Positions 51,553-60,453 of a stretch of 64,000 nucleotides of DNA are shown one piece after another. Each line of letters starts with the position of its first letter. Within the stretch, counting starts at the first letter, position 1. The stretch spans positions 124,001 to 188,000 of the forward strand of contig NZ_JARRAH010000003.1 in assembly GCF_030553305.1 (NCBI RefSeq), in the 5' to 3' direction. The stretch is from Halomarina ordinaria. GTDB lineage: Archaea > Halobacteriota > Halobacteria > Halobacteriales > Haloarculaceae. Below the pieces are notes generated by a model. The model searched no databases, had not been told where the DNA came from, and saw only the letters and a list, made by a program, of their open reading frames with translations. A program made the position numbers and the translations under genes.

Positions 51553-51583
51553 AACGAACCGTTCGTTTCGTGGAAACAGTTCC
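51553..51583. promoter_or_regulatory. Dyad cluster before the second IclR gene
   Basis: AACGAAC-C-GTTCGTT at 51553-51567 is followed directly by GTTTC-GTG-GAAAC (51565-51577) and GGAA-ACAG-TTCC (51572-51583). The overlapping inverted repeats lie 58-88 bases before the IclR start and are likely operator sequence for autoregulation. Confidence 0.5.
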
Positions 51584-51640
51584 AACGTATAGTTTCTCTA
51601 GCGCGAACATTGATGTAGCACGGGGTGGCAGACCGTAGCC

Positions 51641-52429
51641 ATGGCACGGGACGGGCGGACCGGCGGGGGGAGCGAGACGGTTAAGAGCGTCGACACGACG
51701 CTCGCGCTGGTCGAGGCGCTGATGGACCTCGACGGCGCGCGCGTGACGACGCTCGCGGAGGAAGTGGGCGTCTCGAAGAGCACCGTCCACAAGCACCTGA
51801 GCACGCTCTCGGCGCGCGACTACGTGGTCCGCGACGGGGAGGCGTATCGCCTCGGCCTGCGCTGTCTCGACGTCGGGGGGTACGCCCGGGACCGCCTGCC
51901 CGGCGCGACGCTCGTGAAGGCGAAGGTCCGGGAACTCGCGGACGAGACCGGCGAGGTGGCCCAGTTCATGGCCGAGGAACGCGGCCTCGCGGTCGTCCTC
52001 TACCGCGAGGCGGGACGCAACGGCGTCGCCAGCCGGACCCGCCCCGGGATGCGCCTCCCGCTCCACCAGGTCGCCGCCGGGAAGGCCATCCTCTCGCGGC
52101 TCCCCGAGGCGCGGGTCGTCGACATCGTCGAAGGACGTGGCCTCCCGCGAGCGACGGAGGAGACGATTACCGACCCCGACGCGCTGTACGCCGAACTCGA
52201 GGCGGTCCGCGAGCGCGGTATCGCGTTCAGTTACGGCGAGAGCACCAGAGGCCTGTACAGCGTCGCGACGCCGCTCATGGCCCCCGACGACGACGTCCTC
52301 GGTGCCTGCGTGGTTTCGGGCCCGAGCCACCGCATGTCCGGCGACCCGATGGCTCGCGAGGTCCCCGACCTCCTGCTGAGCGTCGTCAACGAACTCGAAC
52401 TCAACATCGCCCACTCCGGCGTGGCGTGA
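51641..52429 (+). CDS. IclR-family transcriptional regulator (second)
   Basis: The 262-residue protein has a winged helix-turn-helix at about residues 15-72 (VSKSTVHKHLSTL as recognition region) and an IclR ligand-binding domain (about 85-255) with MRLPLHQVAAGKAILSRL. Overall it aligns well with the IclR protein at 3273 and both end in a near-identical segment, so they are paralogues with probably related effectors. It sits amid acyl-CoA genes and is flanked by several GTTTC/GAAAC dyads that could be its operators. The start at 51641 is the first ATG and leaves a short polar lead before the DNA-binding domain. Confidence 0.93.
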   Translation: MARDGRTGGGSETVKSVDTTLALVEALMDLDGARVTTLAEEVGVSKSTVHKHLSTLSARDYVVRDGEAYRLGLRCLDVGGYARDRLPGATLVKAKVRELADETGEVAQFMAEERGLAVVLYREAGRNGVASRTRPGMRLPLHQVAAGKAILSRLPEARVVDIVEGRGLPRATEETITDPDALYAELEAVRERGIAFSYGESTRGLYSVATPLMAPDDDVLGACVVSGPSHRMSGDPMAREVPDLLLSVVNELELNIAHSGVA

Positions 52430-52968
52430 TTCGCGGCGTGGTTTCGCCAGTAGAAACGTCGTCCGAAGCGACCGGCACGAAACGTGCTCGGCTCTGTTCT
52501 CAGAGGGATTCGTCCGAACGGCGAACGCCGTCCCCAGAGGCTCTCGGGAGGTAATAGACCCGACGAGAGTGGCCCCTCGTCGTAGCGGGCGTCGGCCAGT
52601 AGTGACAACCGTACCTTCGTAACGTGTCTCGGTCGTCGACGTCGAAACGTTCGAGGTGCGAAGTAGTATATCTCTCGACTATCATCTGGTTTCAGGCTGT
52701 GTGTCCGTCGATATCGGACGATTTTCACGTCACGTGCCACGTCCACACTCTCGTTTCGTACATCGAAACGTTACGGTGCGTCCGGTATCGAATGGCGGAG
52801 GAGTCCTTCGCGGGGAATCGTTCGTTCCGCGTCGCTCGTCGGCGTCCACAGGTACCGGGTAGTGACCGGCGGGAGACACTCGTTTCCGTTCTCGAAACCC
52901 GTCCTCGAACGCGTACGGGCGAGCGTCGCGACGGTAACGCTTTTGCTCGGTCCGTCGGTTGGGAGCGT
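52430..52968. promoter_or_regulatory. Control region with three GTTTC-N7-GAAAC dyads
   Basis: No gene is supported in these 539 bases. Three inverted repeats of identical design, GTTTC-N7-GAAAC, lie at 52441-52457, 52753-52769 (arms extend to CGTTTCG/CGAAACG) and 52882-52898. The last is about 70 bases before the acyl-CoA dehydrogenase start. CTTTTGC at about 52939-52946 may be that gene's TATA-like box. The dyads are the best candidates for IclR operators in this window. Confidence 0.6.
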
Positions 52969-54174
52969 ATGACGCGATTTCTCGACGACGGCTTCAGGCT
53001 CTCCGAGAGTCAGCGCCTCGTCCAGAAGAGCATCCGGGAGGTCTGTGCGACCTTCGACCGCGAGTACTGGCGCGAGTGTTCGACGACCGGCACCTACCCC
53101 CACGAGTTCGTCGACACGCTCGCCGAGGAGGGGTGGATGGGTGCGCTCGTCCCCGAGGAGTTCGGCGGCGCAGGGATGGGCACCCCAGAGACGGTGGTCA
53201 TGATGGAGGAGATAGCCGCGGGTGGCGGGGGGTTCGCCGCCGCACAGGCCGTCCACGGCGGCATCTACAACTCCGTCCCGCTGGTGAAGTACGGCAGCGA
53301 GGAGATGAAAGAGGACCTCCTTCCCCGCGTGGCGCGCGGCGAGGCGTCCATCCAGACGTTCTGTCTCACGGAACCGAACGCCGGGTCCGATTCGACGAGC
53401 ATCGAGACGTTCGCGCGCCGGGAGGGCGACGAGTGGGTCGTCGATGGACAAAAGATCTGGATTTCGCGGGTCGACGTCAGCGACTACGCCGTCCTCGTCG
53501 CCCGCACCACACCCAAAGCGGACGTCGAGAAGCGGACGCGGGGTATCTCGATGTTCCTCGTCGACCTCGACGACGCCGTCGAGCAGGGTGCCCTCGAGTT
53601 CGACGTGATAGAGAAATCCGCCAGCGAGTTCGTCCACTCCTACCAGCTCTACTTCGACGGGCTTCGACTCCCCGAGTCGGCACTCATCGGCGAGGAGGGG
53701 CGGGGCTTCTACCAGGTGCTCGACGGGCTGAACGAGGAGCGTCTCGTCATCGCCGCCGAGTGTCTCGGACTCGGCCACCTCGCAATCGAGCGCGGGGTCG
53801 CCTACGCGAACGAGCGCGAGGTGTTCGGCCGACCCATCGGGCAGAACCAGGCCATCCAGCACCCGCTCGCCGAGGCGTTCGCCCGCCTGCAGGCGGCGAA
53901 ACAGCTCACGTACGCCGCAGCGGAGACGAGCGCGCGCGACGAGGAGGCGGACCTGGGGGCGTACGCGAACATGGCGAAGTTCCTGGCGGCCGACGCGGCC
54001 TTTGAAGCTGCTGACGCTGCGGTCCAGACTCACGGCGGGTTCGGGGTGGCCACGGAGTACGACGTCGACCGCTACTTCCGGGAGGCGCGCCTGACCCGTC
54101 TCGTGCCCATCACCCAGCAACTCGTCCTCAACTACGTCGGCGAGCGCGTCCTCGGCCTCCCCCGCTCGTACTGA
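52969..54174 (+). CDS. Acyl-CoA dehydrogenase (first)
   Basis: The 401-residue protein is a flavin-dependent acyl-CoA dehydrogenase: N-terminal helical domain (VPEEFGGAGMG), middle beta domain with LTEPNAGSDSTS and GQKIWIS, and C-terminal domain with QTHGGFGVATEYDVDRYFREARL. At the place where short- and medium-chain enzymes have the catalytic Glu in a YEGT motif, this protein reads VPIT, so the base must be elsewhere, as in some branched-chain members. The ending NYVGERVLGLPRSY is typical of a subfamily found with CaiB and MaoC genes. FAD and an electron-transfer flavoprotein are expected partners. The ATG at 52969 suits a leaderless transcript. Confidence 0.93.
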   Translation: MTRFLDDGFRLSESQRLVQKSIREVCATFDREYWRECSTTGTYPHEFVDTLAEEGWMGALVPEEFGGAGMGTPETVVMMEEIAAGGGGFAAAQAVHGGIYNSVPLVKYGSEEMKEDLLPRVARGEASIQTFCLTEPNAGSDSTSIETFARREGDEWVVDGQKIWISRVDVSDYAVLVARTTPKADVEKRTRGISMFLVDLDDAVEQGALEFDVIEKSASEFVHSYQLYFDGLRLPESALIGEEGRGFYQVLDGLNEERLVIAAECLGLGHLAIERGVAYANEREVFGRPIGQNQAIQHPLAEAFARLQAAKQLTYAAAETSARDEEADLGAYANMAKFLAADAAFEAADAAVQTHGGFGVATEYDVDRYFREARLTRLVPITQQLVLNYVGERVLGLPRSY

Positions 54175-54265
54175 GGGGACGAGCGGACCGACGGTCTCGG
54201 CCGACCACCGACGATAGACGACCGACGTGGCGCGGTATTATGGTGGTCGCCGCGAACCACGAGGT

Positions 54266-55621
54266 ATGCGTTCCACGTCACCACGTGACCCGGACGGCGA
54301 GCTCGCCGCCTTCGCGGCCGACATCGACTTCGACGACCTTCCCACGGAACTCGTCCGGAGCGCGGAGCGGGCGTTCGTCGACACGGTCGGCGTCACCGTC
54401 GCCGGGGCCGTCGAGGGCGCCGGTGCCGTCGCCATCGAGACGACCCGGGCGGGCGGGGAGGGCGGACCGGCCTCGTTCGTCGGCGTCCCGGGGAGCGCGT
54501 CGGTCCCGGACGCGGCGTTCGCCAACGGGACGGCCGGCCACGCCCTCGACTTCGACGACGTGACGCGCGGGGTGTGGCACCCGAGCGTCCCCGTGGTCGC
54601 CCCCGTTCTCGCGCTGGCGGAGGCGGAGGACCTCCCGGGCGAGCGGGCGGTCACCGCCTACGTCGCCGGCTACGAGACGCAGTGTTACCTCGCCGACGCG
54701 CTCCTCCCCGAGCACTACGAGCGGGGGTGGCACGCGACGGCGACGTTCGGTACCATCGGGGCGGCCGTCGCGTGCGCCGTCCTGCTCGACCTGGACGAGA
54801 CGGCGACCCGTCGTGCGATAAACGCCGCCGCCTCCATGCCCGCGGGGCTGAAGAAGAACTTCGGGACGATGACCAAGCCCATGCACGCCGGCCACGCCGC
54901 CCGGTCGGGGTTGACGGCCGCGATGCTCGCCGCACGCGGCCACACCGCCGCCGATGGGGCACTCGGGACCGACCGCGGCGTCCTCGACCTCTACGCCGGC
55001 GACGACCTGCACCCCGAGGAGATGGCCCGCCTCGGCGAGGAGTGGGCGCTCGCGAGCGACGGCATCCAGGTGAAGAAGTACCCCTGCTGTTACTTCACCC
55101 ACCCGGGCGTGTACGCGACCCAGCGACTCGTCGCGGACAACGACCTCGCCCCGGCCGACGTCGAGTCCGTCCGGGTACTCGCGTCGCGGGGTGCCGCGGA
55201 CGCGCTCCACTACGACGACCCGGACTCGGGGCTGGAGGCGAAGTTCTCCATGCCCTACACGGTGGCCTCGGCCGTCGTCCGCGACCGGGTCGGTCTGGAG
55301 GCGTTCGACGACGAGAACGTGGGTGACCCCGAGGTGCAGGCCGTCCGCGAGCGGGTCGCCTTCGAGGTGGACCCGGACCTCGCCTACGAGCCGTATCACA
55401 CCACCGTCGTCGTCGAGACGACCGCCGGCGAGCGCCACGAGCGGGTCCAGGAGGTCCCCCCCGGAACGCCCGCGGACCCACTGACCGACGAGGAACTGGC
55501 GGCGAAGTTCCGGATGTGCGTCGAGCGCGCCGACGTCGACGTCGACCCGGACGTCGCCTACCGGCGCCTCGACGCGCTCGGCGAACAGGACAGCGTCGCA
55601 CACGTCACGGACGCGCTCTGA
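54266..55621 (+). CDS. MmgE/PrpD family protein
   Basis: The 451-residue protein matches MmgE/PrpD enzymes: the N-terminal helical domain with FANGTAGHALDFDDVTRGVWHPSVPVVAPVLALAE (a family hallmark) and the later KKYPCCYFTHPGVYA, GLEAKFSMPYTVASA segments. Members include 2-methylcitrate dehydratase, cis-aconitate decarboxylase and imidodisuccinate epimerase, all acting on small carboxylic acids. There is no methylcitrate synthase or lyase nearby, so the methylcitrate cycle is not supported. The upstream GGTATTATGG (54232-54241) resembles a TATA box. It lies between two acyl-CoA dehydrogenase genes on the same strand. Confidence 0.9.
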   Translation: MRSTSPRDPDGELAAFAADIDFDDLPTELVRSAERAFVDTVGVTVAGAVEGAGAVAIETTRAGGEGGPASFVGVPGSASVPDAAFANGTAGHALDFDDVTRGVWHPSVPVVAPVLALAEAEDLPGERAVTAYVAGYETQCYLADALLPEHYERGWHATATFGTIGAAVACAVLLDLDETATRRAINAAASMPAGLKKNFGTMTKPMHAGHAARSGLTAAMLAARGHTAADGALGTDRGVLDLYAGDDLHPEEMARLGEEWALASDGIQVKKYPCCYFTHPGVYATQRLVADNDLAPADVESVRVLASRGAADALHYDDPDSGLEAKFSMPYTVASAVVRDRVGLEAFDDENVGDPEVQAVRERVAFEVDPDLAYEPYHTTVVVETTAGERHERVQEVPPGTPADPLTDEELAAKFRMCVERADVDVDPDVAYRRLDALGEQDSVAHVTDAL

Positions 55622-55663
55622 GGGCGGCCGAACGTATATATCGACCACCTCGGTACGTGTGCC

Positions 55664-56803
55664 ATGCTCGCACTGGACGAAGAGCAACGGATGGTGATGA
55701 GCCTCCTCTCGGACATCGCTGAGCGGGAGTTCAGGGACCGTGCCTGCACCTGGGACGGGGCGTTCCCGTGGGAGAACCTGCGCCTGCTCGGCGAGCACGG
55801 CCTCGTCGGTCTCAACCTTCCCGAGGAGTACGGCGGCGGCGGGATGGGCGAGTTCGAGGCGATGCTCGCCATCGAGGCGGTCGGCCGGGTCTGTCCGGAC
55901 ACCGCAAACGCCCTCTACGGCCAGTCGATGGTCGCCCCACGCGCTATCGACATGTTCGGGAGCGAGGCGGCGAAGGAGCGCTACCTCCCGCCCGTCTGCC
56001 GGGGGGAGTCGGCGCTCGCCATCGCTATCAGCGAACCGCACGCCGGGAGCGACGCCGGTGCGATGGACACCCACGTCGTGGAAGACGGCGGTGACCTCTA
56101 CCTCTCGGGCGAGAAGATATGGGTCAGCTACGTCCCCGAGTCCGACGCGGCGGTCGTCTGGGCCTACTTCCCCGACGACAACCTCGGGACGGTCGTCGTC
56201 GACCTCGACGCGCCCGGCGTCGACGTCAACGAGCACTACCGCAACATGGCCGGTCACACCCAGACGCACTTCTTCATGGACGAGGTTCGAATCCCGGCGG
56301 AGAACGTCCTCGTACGCGGGGAGTCGGCGCTGAAGGAGCAGTTGAAGGCGCTGAACTGGGAGCGCTGCGGGAGCGCGGCGTACGCCAACGCCATCGCGCG
56401 CTGTGCCTTCGACCACGCGCTCGACTACGCCCGCGAGCGAGAGCAGTTCGACCGGCCAATCGGCGACTTCCAGGGGATTCGGTGGAAACTCGCCGACATG
56501 GCCGCCCGCATCGAGAGTGCCCGGAGCGTCGCCCTGCGGGCCGCACTCACCGCCGAGGCGCGGGGACGCGTCCCCGACCGCCTGGAGACGAGCGTCGCGA
56601 AGTACGTCTCCGGGCAGACCGTCGAACACGTCGTCAGCGAGGCGCTCCAGATACACGGCGCGACGGGCTACCAGCGCGACCACCCGCTCGAGTACCTCTA
56701 CCGTCTCCAGCGCGGGCGGCGCATCGCCGCCGGCACCGACGAGGTCATGAAGGACACCATCGCGGACGCCCTCTTCGCCGACGGGTTGCCCGGCGTCGTC
56801 TGA
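55664..56803 (+). CDS. Acyl-CoA dehydrogenase (second)
   Basis: The 379-residue protein has the three-domain acyl-CoA dehydrogenase pattern: LPEEYGGGGMGEFEAM, the flavin-contacting AISEPHAGSDAGAM, GEKIWVS, and a C-terminal HGATGYQRDHPLEYLYR region. The YEGT position that carries the catalytic Glu in many family members reads IAAGT, so it lacks that residue. Either another acidic residue acts, as in isovaleryl-type enzymes, or the reaction differs. It is only distantly related to the enzyme at 52969. TATATA at 55635-55640, 26 bases before the ATG, suggests its own leaderless transcript. Confidence 0.93.
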   Translation: MLALDEEQRMVMSLLSDIAEREFRDRACTWDGAFPWENLRLLGEHGLVGLNLPEEYGGGGMGEFEAMLAIEAVGRVCPDTANALYGQSMVAPRAIDMFGSEAAKERYLPPVCRGESALAIAISEPHAGSDAGAMDTHVVEDGGDLYLSGEKIWVSYVPESDAAVVWAYFPDDNLGTVVVDLDAPGVDVNEHYRNMAGHTQTHFFMDEVRIPAENVLVRGESALKEQLKALNWERCGSAAYANAIARCAFDHALDYAREREQFDRPIGDFQGIRWKLADMAARIESARSVALRAALTAEARGRVPDRLETSVAKYVSGQTVEHVVSEALQIHGATGYQRDHPLEYLYRLQRGRRIAAGTDEVMKDTIADALFADGLPGVV

Positions 56804-56974
56804 GGACGTCGGTGTCCGTCGCCGGGACGCCCCTCCCGCGGGTCGCGAGCGAGAGGACGTGTGACGAAACCCGTCTTCGGACCACGTGTGTGGACGTCAG
56901 ACGGGCAGGACACCTGTGCCGCGTCGCGGTCCCGTTCGCTCGCGGGAGACCGGAGACCGGGTATCGGTCGGCGG

Positions 56975-57364
56975 TTAGCGGTTCTCGATGCGCTCGCGCC
57001 AGGCGTCGGGGAGCGGCTTCGACCGGCCCGCCTCGCGGTCGTAGGCCACCTGTACGGACTCGGCGGTGGCCGCGAGGTCGTCGCCGGCGTACACCTCGTA
57101 GCGCATCGTCAGGCTGGAGTCGCCGAGCCGGGTCACCTCCAGGTCGACGCGGACGGCCTCGCCGAGGTCGATGGGGTGGCGGTACTCGACGTCCTGGCGC
57201 GCGATGACGGTGTCGACCCGGTCGAGCCGTTCGTCGAGGACCTCCCGGAAGAACTCCGAGCGCGCCTGTTCGAGGTAGCTGACGTACACGGCGTTGTTGA
57301 CGTGGTTCATCGAGTCGATGTCCCGGAACCGGACCTGGATGTCCGTGCTGAACGGCTCTCCCAT
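56975..57364 (-). CDS. Hotdog-fold acyl-CoA thioesterase (4-hydroxybenzoyl-CoA thioesterase/YbgC type)
   Basis: The 129-residue protein is a hotdog-fold thioesterase with the 4HBT signature RFRDIDSMNHVNNAVYVSYLEQAR (residues 12-35), whose Asp15 or Asp17 is the expected catalytic residue. It hydrolyses acyl-CoA to free acid and CoA, and may recycle CoA for the acyl-CoA genes around it. A GTATTTG box lies about 28 bases before the ATG. It is divergent from the CaiB/BaiF gene. Confidence 0.9.
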   Translation of the reverse strand: MGEPFSTDIQVRFRDIDSMNHVNNAVYVSYLEQARSEFFREVLDERLDRVDTVIARQDVEYRHPIDLGEAVRVDLEVTRLGDSSLTMRYEVYAGDDLAATAESVQVAYDREAGRSKPLPDAWRERIENR

Positions 57365-57517
57365 GGCGCGGAGGGACGGACACCAGCGTCAAATACGTGT
57401 TCGTCCGTCCCCGGAGGGTCCGCCCGTCGGTCGCGCGGTCCCGTCGCCGTCGACCGACGCCGGAGCGTGTGAAATGTACGCACGGGTTTTAAGAACGTTC
57501 GACGTGGTGGTGTGTCC

Positions 57518-58696
57518 ATGCAGCCGTTCGAGGGGGTCGACGTGCTCGACCTCACGCAGTCCATCGCCGGGCCGGTGAGTACGGCGATGCTGGCGTCGAT
57601 GGGGGCGAACGTCGTGAAGCTCGAACCACCCGACGGCGACGCCTTCCGGGGGATGCTCGGCGGCGCGATGTTCACCTACGCGAACCGGGGCGGCAAGCGG
57701 AGTATCGCCGTCGACCTGAAGACCGAGGAGGGGGCGACGGTGGCCCGTGACCTCGCCCGGCGTGCCGACGTGGTCGTCGAGTCCTTTCGTCCAGGTGTCG
57801 TCGAGAAGTTCGGCCTCGACTACGAGACGACGCGCGCCGAGAACCCCGGGGTGGTGTACTGCTCGGTGAGTGGGTTCGGTCAGGGCGGTCCCTACCGCGA
57901 CTACCCGGCGTACGACCCGGTGGTGCAGGCGGCGAGCGGGCTGATGTCGGTCATCGGCTACCCCGACCGGCCGCCGGTCCGCATCGGCGCGAGCGTCATC
58001 GACTGCGGGACGGGTGCGAACGCCGCCTTCATGATGGCGAGCGCGCTCCGCGAGCGCGAGCGCACCGGCGAGGGCGAGTACATCGACATGTCGCTGTTCG
58101 ACGTCGCCGTCTCGTGGATGGGCTACTGGCTCGCGTACTACGACTCCGTCGGCGAGACGCCCCGGCGCGCGGGGTCCAGACTCCACGGCTTCGCCCCGAA
58201 CAACGTCTTCGAGGCCGGCGACGGCGACGCGCTGTACATGAGCGCCATCTCCGACCACCTCTACGAACGGGTCTGTCGCGCCGTCGACCGCGAGGACCTG
58301 CTCGACGACGAGCGGTTCGGGTCGCCCGACGACCGGTGGGACAACCGCGAGGTCCTCGAAGCCGAACTGGCCGAGACCTTCGCGCGCTACGAGCGCGACG
58401 CGCTGGTCGAGCGCCTCGCCGCCGCCGGCGTCCCCACCGGCCCCCTCCAGGGGGTGACCGACCTCCTCGACGACGACCACCTCGCGGCACGGGACCTCGT
58501 GACCGAGACGGAGAACGTCGAGCGCGACCGCAGGGTCCGGACCGCCGCCTACCCCCTGCGGACGCGGGAGGGCCTGCCCGACCTGGCCGACCCGCCCTCG
58601 CTGGGCGAGCACACCCGCGAGGTGCTCGCCGACCTCGGCGTCGCCGAGAGTGAGGTCGACCGCCTCCTCGAGGAGGACGTGGTCCGCGACGCCTGA
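57518..58696 (+). CDS. CaiB/BaiF family (class III) CoA-transferase
   Basis: The 392-residue protein is a class III CoA-transferase. It starts FEGVDVLDLTQSIAGPVSTAMLASMGANVVKLE, carries GGKRSIAVDLKTEEG, and has the catalytic Asp in SGFGQGGPYRDYPAYDPVVQAASG. These enzymes move CoA between organic acids, so this is the probable activation step for the carboxylic acid used by this cluster. TTTTAAG at 57487-57493 is 28 bases before the ATG at 57518 and supports this start against the in-frame GTG at 57512. MaoC dehydratase follows after 60 bases on the same strand. Confidence 0.94.
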   Translation: MQPFEGVDVLDLTQSIAGPVSTAMLASMGANVVKLEPPDGDAFRGMLGGAMFTYANRGGKRSIAVDLKTEEGATVARDLARRADVVVESFRPGVVEKFGLDYETTRAENPGVVYCSVSGFGQGGPYRDYPAYDPVVQAASGLMSVIGYPDRPPVRIGASVIDCGTGANAAFMMASALRERERTGEGEYIDMSLFDVAVSWMGYWLAYYDSVGETPRRAGSRLHGFAPNNVFEAGDGDALYMSAISDHLYERVCRAVDREDLLDDERFGSPDDRWDNREVLEAELAETFARYERDALVERLAAAGVPTGPLQGVTDLLDDDHLAARDLVTETENVERDRRVRTAAYPLRTREGLPDLADPPSLGEHTREVLADLGVAESEVDRLLEEDVVRDA

Positions 58697-58756
58697 CCGG
58701 GAGTACCGCCGACGGGGTGGGTAACACTTAGTAGCGTCTCGCGCGCCGGTCGACGT

Positions 58757-59326
58757 ATGACAGACGAGGACGCGGCGGGCGACCGCCGCCTGGTCGCGGG
58801 CTGGCAGGGCCGGTACTACGAGGATTTCACCGTCGGGGACGTGTACAAACATCCCTTCGGTCGGACCGTGACGGAGACGGACAACGTCTGGCTGACGAAC
58901 CTGACGATGAACCTCAATCCGATGCACTTCAACGAGGCGTACGCCGCCGAGACCGAGTTCGGCGAGCGCCTCGTCGACGGCACGTTCGTCATCGCGCTGG
59001 CGGTGGGCATGAGCGTCATCGACATCTCGGTGAACGCCACCGCCAACCTCGGCTACGATAGAATCAGGCACCACGCGCCGGTCTACCACGGCGACACTAT
59101 CTTCGCCGAGAGCGAGGTCCTCGAGAAGCGCGAGTCGAGTTCGCGCGACCACGTCGGCATCGTCACCACCGAACTCCGGGCGTTCAACCAGGATGGAACG
59201 AAGGTCCTCTCGCTCGAACGCACCCCCATGGTCCTCAAACGCGAGTACGCACAACCCACCGCCGAGCAGCCCCCGGGGTGGCCCGAGGGCGTCGGAACGC
59301 TGAACGCGGACCTCGACGGGGAGTAG
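58757..59326 (+). CDS. MaoC-family dehydratase (mesaconyl-CoA-hydratase-like)
   Basis: The 189-residue protein has a hotdog fold of the MaoC / (R)-specific enoyl-CoA hydratase group. The hydratase motif reads LNPMHFNEAYAAETEFGERLVDG (residues 53-75), with the conserved His57 region and the following Gly-Glu-x-x-Val-(D/H)-Gly turn. The extended layout resembles mesaconyl-CoA or beta-methylmalyl-CoA dehydratases. It would hydrate an unsaturated acyl-CoA, after the dehydrogenases and before the hydroxyacyl-CoA dehydrogenase. TTAGTA at about 58729-58734 precedes the ATG by 26 bases, so it can have its own promoter though it lies close behind the CaiB gene. Confidence 0.9.
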   Translation: MTDEDAAGDRRLVAGWQGRYYEDFTVGDVYKHPFGRTVTETDNVWLTNLTMNLNPMHFNEAYAAETEFGERLVDGTFVIALAVGMSVIDISVNATANLGYDRIRHHAPVYHGDTIFAESEVLEKRESSSRDHVGIVTTELRAFNQDGTKVLSLERTPMVLKREYAQPTAEQPPGWPEGVGTLNADLDGE

Positions 59327-59395
59327 TGGAGCGACGAGGAGGAGAGCCGCGGCGAGGGAGGCGGGGCGGGCGGACGAATCGGGCGCTCCGACCGG

Positions 59396-60352
59396 TCACA
59401 GCCGGTGTCCGCAGGCGCAGTTCCCGATGCAGTAGGTGGTCTCCGTCGTCTCCGAGAGCAGGCCGAGTCGCGCCATGGCGACGGAGACGGCGGCGGTCGC
59501 GTCCTCGCGCGGCCGCACCGACGACGCCGTCGCGCCGTACGGACTCGGTCCGACCGGGATTCGTTCGACGACCTCCCGTCGCTCGTGGTCGACGACCGCG
59601 ACCTCGTCGGTCGTCTGGACGGGAACGTACAGTTTCGTCCGCGAGGGGTCCCACGTCCCGACGAACGCCGACCCGCCGAGGTCGAGTCGCTCCGCGACCG
59701 TCCGGTCCTCGAGGTCGACGACGGTGACGTCGTCCGACCCCGGAGTGAACACGTAGCCCGTCTCGGAGTCGGGGCCGATCTCGTTCGTCAACGGCCGGCG
59801 ACCGAGTCCGTCCTCGGCGGTCACCTCGCCGAACGTCTCCGAGTCGGGGTCGGCGTCGAGGCGGAACTGCACGTGGGTCGGTTCGCGCGCGCTGACGACG
59901 ACGTGTGCGCCGTCGGGCGTCCGTTCGAGCCAGTTCGCCCCGGAGCCGGTCTCCATCGACGCCGTCTCGGAGAGCGACCCGACCGCGAGCGCGCGGACGC
60001 CCCGCCCGACGTTGAGCCACAGCGAGTCCTCGCGGTCGTCCGTCAGCGTCGGGGTGTACTGGTTCGAGGGGAACGACGAGGAGAGTTCGACCGCCCTCGT
60101 CCCGACGCGCTCGTCGCGCTCCGGGTCGATGAGGCTCACCGTCCCGTCACCGGTGTTGAAAACGAACACGGTGGGTCGACGCGATGGGTCGTCTCCGCCG
60201 TCCGAATCACCCGCGTCGCGCAGACAGCCGGCCGTCGCGGCCGCCCCGGCGACCGCGCTCCCCTGCAGGAGTCGACGGCGGGAGACGTCGCCGGCGGGGC
60301 GGTCCGGCGCGTCGGCGTTCGGGTAGAGCGGGTCGGCGTCGGGGGATGTCAT
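59396..60352 (-). CDS. Tat-exported lipoprotein with a YncE-like beta-propeller and Cys-rich tail
   Basis: The 318-residue protein has a Tat signal SRRRLLQGSAVAGAAATAGC with a lipobox Cys at about residue 43, then a beta-propeller of repeated VxVFNTGDGTVSLIDPERDE- and YVFTPGSDDVTVVDLEDRTV-type blades (YVTN/YncE family). It should sit on the outer face of the membrane. The last dozen residues are unusual: TYCIGNCACGHRL holds three cysteines and a histidine in a tight cluster, which could bind a metal ion or form a disulfide. The function is not known; YncE-type propellers often bind DNA, protein or metals. Confidence 0.82.
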   Translation of the reverse strand: MTSPDADPLYPNADAPDRPAGDVSRRRLLQGSAVAGAAATAGCLRDAGDSDGGDDPSRRPTVFVFNTGDGTVSLIDPERDERVGTRAVELSSSFPSNQYTPTLTDDREDSLWLNVGRGVRALAVGSLSETASMETGSGANWLERTPDGAHVVVSAREPTHVQFRLDADPDSETFGEVTAEDGLGRRPLTNEIGPDSETGYVFTPGSDDVTVVDLEDRTVAERLDLGGSAFVGTWDPSRTKLYVPVQTTDEVAVVDHERREVVERIPVGPSPYGATASSVRPREDATAAVSVAMARLGLLSETTETTYCIGNCACGHRL

Positions 60353-60453
60353 GACGGACGAGAGGAGCCGTGGGTAGTAAGGGGCACCGACGGTCCCTGT
60401 CGGGGTCGCACAGTCGGGACGCGTTTATGTCGACGGCCGCCGACGCGGGTTCC

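Noticed and set aside
54266-56803. Complete methylcitrate or methylaspartate cycle
   Set aside because: Only an MmgE/PrpD protein, dehydrogenases, a CoA-transferase and a MaoC protein are present. No methylcitrate synthase or lyase and no glutamate mutase or methylaspartate ammonia-lyase is seen.
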